From Bacteroidetes bacterium GWA2_30_7 (GTDB taxonomy: Bacteria > Bacteroidota > Bacteroidia > Bacteroidales > GWF2-33-38), in NCBI GenBank assembly GCA_001768155.1, contig MENC01000091.1, positions 1 through 6,953 on the forward strand: DNA of 6,953 nucleotides, read 5' to 3'. Numbering within the stretch: position 1 is the first letter of the stretch; each line of letters begins with the position of its first letter. The notes below the pieces were generated by a model, which saw nothing but the letters and a program-made list of their open reading frames with translations, was not told the origin of the DNA and did not search any database. The translations under genes were made by a program, and so were the position numbers. This document shows, one piece after another, positions 4,698-6,953 of this stretch.

Positions 4698-6953
4698 ATG
4701 AAATTATTATTTACTAGTATTTTTATCTTTCTTTTTAATATTGTTTTGTATTCACAGGATAATGTTTCACTTACTGGTCAGGTAAAAGATTCCGAATCAA
4801 AAAGCAATCTTGAATTTTGCACAGTTTCGCTATACGATACAAAAGATAGCATGCTCACCGGTACTGTAACCGACAGTAAAGGTTATTTTGAAATCTCAAC
4901 TCAAAAAGGAGCATATAAACTTGTACTCAGTTATATTGGTTACAAAACAGATACATCCGAAGTTTTTACAGCTTATCAGGATAAATTTGTCGGCATTTTT
5001 AAATTAGAATCTGATGTCAATTTTATAAGCGAAGTTTCAATAAAAGAAAGTTCTCGTGAAACCCAAATCGACCGCGATGTTCAGATTGTTACCGATAAAA
5101 TGAAAGAGGGAACTTCAAATACAAAAGAAGTGCTTGATAAAATTAATGGTGTTGATTACGACCGTTATAACAATTCAATAAAAGTTGACAACGATAACAA
5201 AGTAATAATTTTGGTTGATGGTATTGAAAAAGACCAGGAATATGTTAAAAATTTAGCCCCCGAACGCTTAAAGAAAGTTGAAGTAATACGCGACCCCGGC
5301 GGAAGGTATGCACTCGAAGGATATTCGGCAGTTATAAATATAATTCTGAAAAAAGATTATGTTGGAACAGAAATTTTCTTGAGCGACAGAGCAATGCTTG
5401 ATGCTGATGCAATAAAATCTGAGTATATTCCTGTACAAAATAATGCTTCTGCTACCGTAAATTATGTTTATAATAAAGTAAACCTATATGCAAAATATAG
5501 TAACAGTTATAATCATTTTAATTTCAACTCAACAGCCAATAAAAAATATAACAATGGATTTACAATTGAAAAAAATCCAATTTCGGACGATGATGTAAAT
5601 ACAAAAGTTGAACAACAATACCTTAATTATACACTTGGAGCAGATTTCTACATAAATCCAAAGCATACACTAAGCTACGAAGGAATGTTGATGAAACAAC
5701 CTGAAAAAATGAATACTTCCGGTGAATTGTATAGCGAAACTTATTCTTTAAATGACAGCCTTATAGATAGTTTTTATTCAGAAACTTGGAATAAAACAAG
5801 TAACATAAATTCTTATAATTCTTTATTTTACGAAGGTAAGCTTAACGAAAATAATGTTATTAATTCCAATTTTGTATTTTCAAATTATAAAAATAACTAC
5901 ATCAATAAATATACTGAAAAAACTGTATTTCAAAGGATTGAAGAAGGAACAGATGAAAAAAACAGCACAAGATTTTATTTTGAATATCTGCACACTTTTA
6001 AAAATAAATCTAACCTTCAAATCGGTTACGGAAATACATGGGAAAATCTTAATAGTAAATTCATTGCAGAAGGATTGAAGAGCGATTTCAGCTACTCCGA
6101 TATTCGTCATAAGCTATACTCTTATTATTCAAATAATTTAAAAAAGGAAATTAGTCTAAAATTAGGCGGTGCAGCAGAAACAAGTTCGCCAAATGCTAAT
6201 GGTTTAACACGAGATTACTTAATTTTTCAGCCATATGCAGATGTTAAGTTTAATGCTTCGAAAATGTTAAACGTTAAAGCCAAGTTAAGGTCTTCAAGAA
6301 ATTATCCAAATATCAGTCAAACAAATCCTTACACTAATTTTTTAGACCAACAAACAGTAAGAACCGGAAATCCATATTTGAAACCGGAAGTAACAAATAA
6401 AGTTTCGTTGCAAACTACAATCTTACAAGGATTATTAACAATAGAACCATATTATCATTTTTCAAATAATTTAATTACTGAAACAGGAAATCTGAGACAG
6501 GATAGTATTTTCGAGTATAATTTCAGCAATGCCGGATATTATAAAAACTATGGAATAGAATCAAGTCTGACAATTCCTTTTGGGAAAAATTTTGTTCTTC
6601 AATCAAGTTTCGATTTATTTAATAGTTCAGTTAAATATTCAGAAAGGACTAATGAGTTGAATGATTGGTCAATGTCGAGTCAGTTGATTTACCAAAATCA
6701 GAAATATAAAACCGTTTCGGGTTTACAGTACCAGAAAAATATGAGAAAATACATTTCTGCACTTGGCTACAACAAAGGCGACAACGATTTTTGGATATTA
6801 TTTGTTCAGCAACCATTTTTAAAAGAACGACTTAGCGTTATGCTTTTATATTTTACGCCAATAACTTGGGGTGTTGATTTTAATCAGGGAAGTTACATTA
6901 AAACAGATACTTATGAAGAAAGCAAATGGAATAATATAGATATTCTGAAAAAT
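4698..6953 (+). CDS. TonB-dependent outer-membrane receptor with N-terminal carboxypeptidase-like domain (3' end outside window)
   Basis: An uninterrupted frame runs from ATG 4698 to the window edge, 752 codons, with no stop. Residues 1-20 form a signal peptide ending YSQ before DN, typical for Bacteroidota. Residues about 23-105 match a carboxypeptidase-regulatory-like beta-sandwich (VSLTGQVKDSES, then TVTDSKGYFEIS, then YKLVLSYIGYKT). Residues about 126-220 form a plug domain, including VIILVDGIEKD (169-179), LKKVEVIRDPGGRYALEGYS (191-210) and VINIILKKD (212-220). The remainder is rich in alternating aromatic and polar strands and resembles the OMP_b-brl_3 barrel group. No clear TonB box is visible between the first domain and the plug. 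Such receptors admit large or scarce ligands with energy from TonB-ExbBD; the adjacent importer suggests a metal chelate, heme or corrinoid, but this group also includes receptors of unknown ligand. It is probably the last gene seen of the transport operon. Confidence 0.9.
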   Translation, partial: MKLLFTSIFIFLFNIVLYSQDNVSLTGQVKDSESKSNLEFCTVSLYDTKDSMLTGTVTDSKGYFEISTQKGAYKLVLSYIGYKTDTSEVFTAYQDKFVGIFKLESDVNFISEVSIKESSRETQIDRDVQIVTDKMKEGTSNTKEVLDKINGVDYDRYNNSIKVDNDNKVIILVDGIEKDQEYVKNLAPERLKKVEVIRDPGGRYALEGYSAVINIILKKDYVGTEIFLSDRAMLDADAIKSEYIPVQNNASATVNYVYNKVNLYAKYSNSYNHFNFNSTANKKYNNGFTIEKNPISDDDVNTKVEQQYLNYTLGADFYINPKHTLSYEGMLMKQPEKMNTSGELYSETYSLNDSLIDSFYSETWNKTSNINSYNSLFYEGKLNENNVINSNFVFSNYKNNYINKYTEKTVFQRIEEGTDEKNSTRFYFEYLHTFKNKSNLQIGYGNTWENLNSKFIAEGLKSDFSYSDIRHKLYSYYSNNLKKEISLKLGGAAETSSPNANGLTRDYLIFQPYADVKFNASKMLNVKAKLRSSRNYPNISQTNPYTNFLDQQTVRTGNPYLKPEVTNKVSLQTTILQGLLTIEPYYHFSNNLITETGNLRQDSIFEYNFSNAGYYKNYGIESSLTIPFGKNFVLQSSFDLFNSSVKYSERTNELNDWSMSSQLIYQNQKYKTVSGLQYQKNMRKYISALGYNKGDNDFWILFVQQPFLKERLSVMLLYFTPITWGVDFNQGSYIKTDTYEESKWNNIDILKN

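Noticed and set aside
5854..6110. Short open frames on both strands inside the receptor gene
   Set aside because: They are out-of-frame shadows of the continuous receptor frame.

Overview
The window is AT-rich, and its protein families and promoter style point to a member of the Bacteroidota, probably an environmental relative of the Bacteroidales. The evidence is a FabI whose whole length resembles Bacteroidota FabI, a TonB-dependent receptor of the carboxypeptidase-like-domain plus plug plus barrel type with a '-YSQ' signal-peptide end, a TATATTTG box that fits the Bacteroidota -7 consensus TAnnTTTG, and no obvious Shine-Dalgarno sequences. All clear genes lie on the + strand.

Layout. Positions 1-230 hold the C-terminal end of a periplasmic substrate-binding protein for an iron-complex/cobalamin-type ABC importer. 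fabI (247-1071), for fatty-acid elongation, follows after 16 bases. Positions 1072-1341 hold no intact gene. They contain a broken minus-strand coding remnant, some AT-rich dyads and a -7 promoter box that nearly touches the next start codon. A compact pair follows: a GNAT-like protein (1342-1869) and a 51-residue basic protein (1874-2029). Transport genes then resume with a FecCD-type permease (2157-3170), its ATPase (3464-4483), a 68-residue two-helix membrane protein overlapping the ATPase stop codon (4480-4686), and a TonB-dependent receptor that runs off the right edge (4698-6953).

The 293 bases between permease and ATPase are filled mostly by two unrelated repeats: an inverted element built of about 9-bp units around a perfect A/T-rich palindrome, and a degenerate 7-bp tandem array whose last unit contains the ATPase start codon.

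How the genes fit together. The receptor (outer membrane), binding protein (periplasm), permease and ATPase (inner membrane) form a complete TonB-plus-ABC uptake route, most likely for a siderophore, heme or corrinoid. The substrate cannot be decided from sequence alone. The route is interrupted by fabI and by the GNAT-like pair. The most promising uncharacterised item is that pair, which looks like a mobile or self-regulating two-gene module, though its function is unproven. The repeats inside the transport operon are the most striking non-coding structure.
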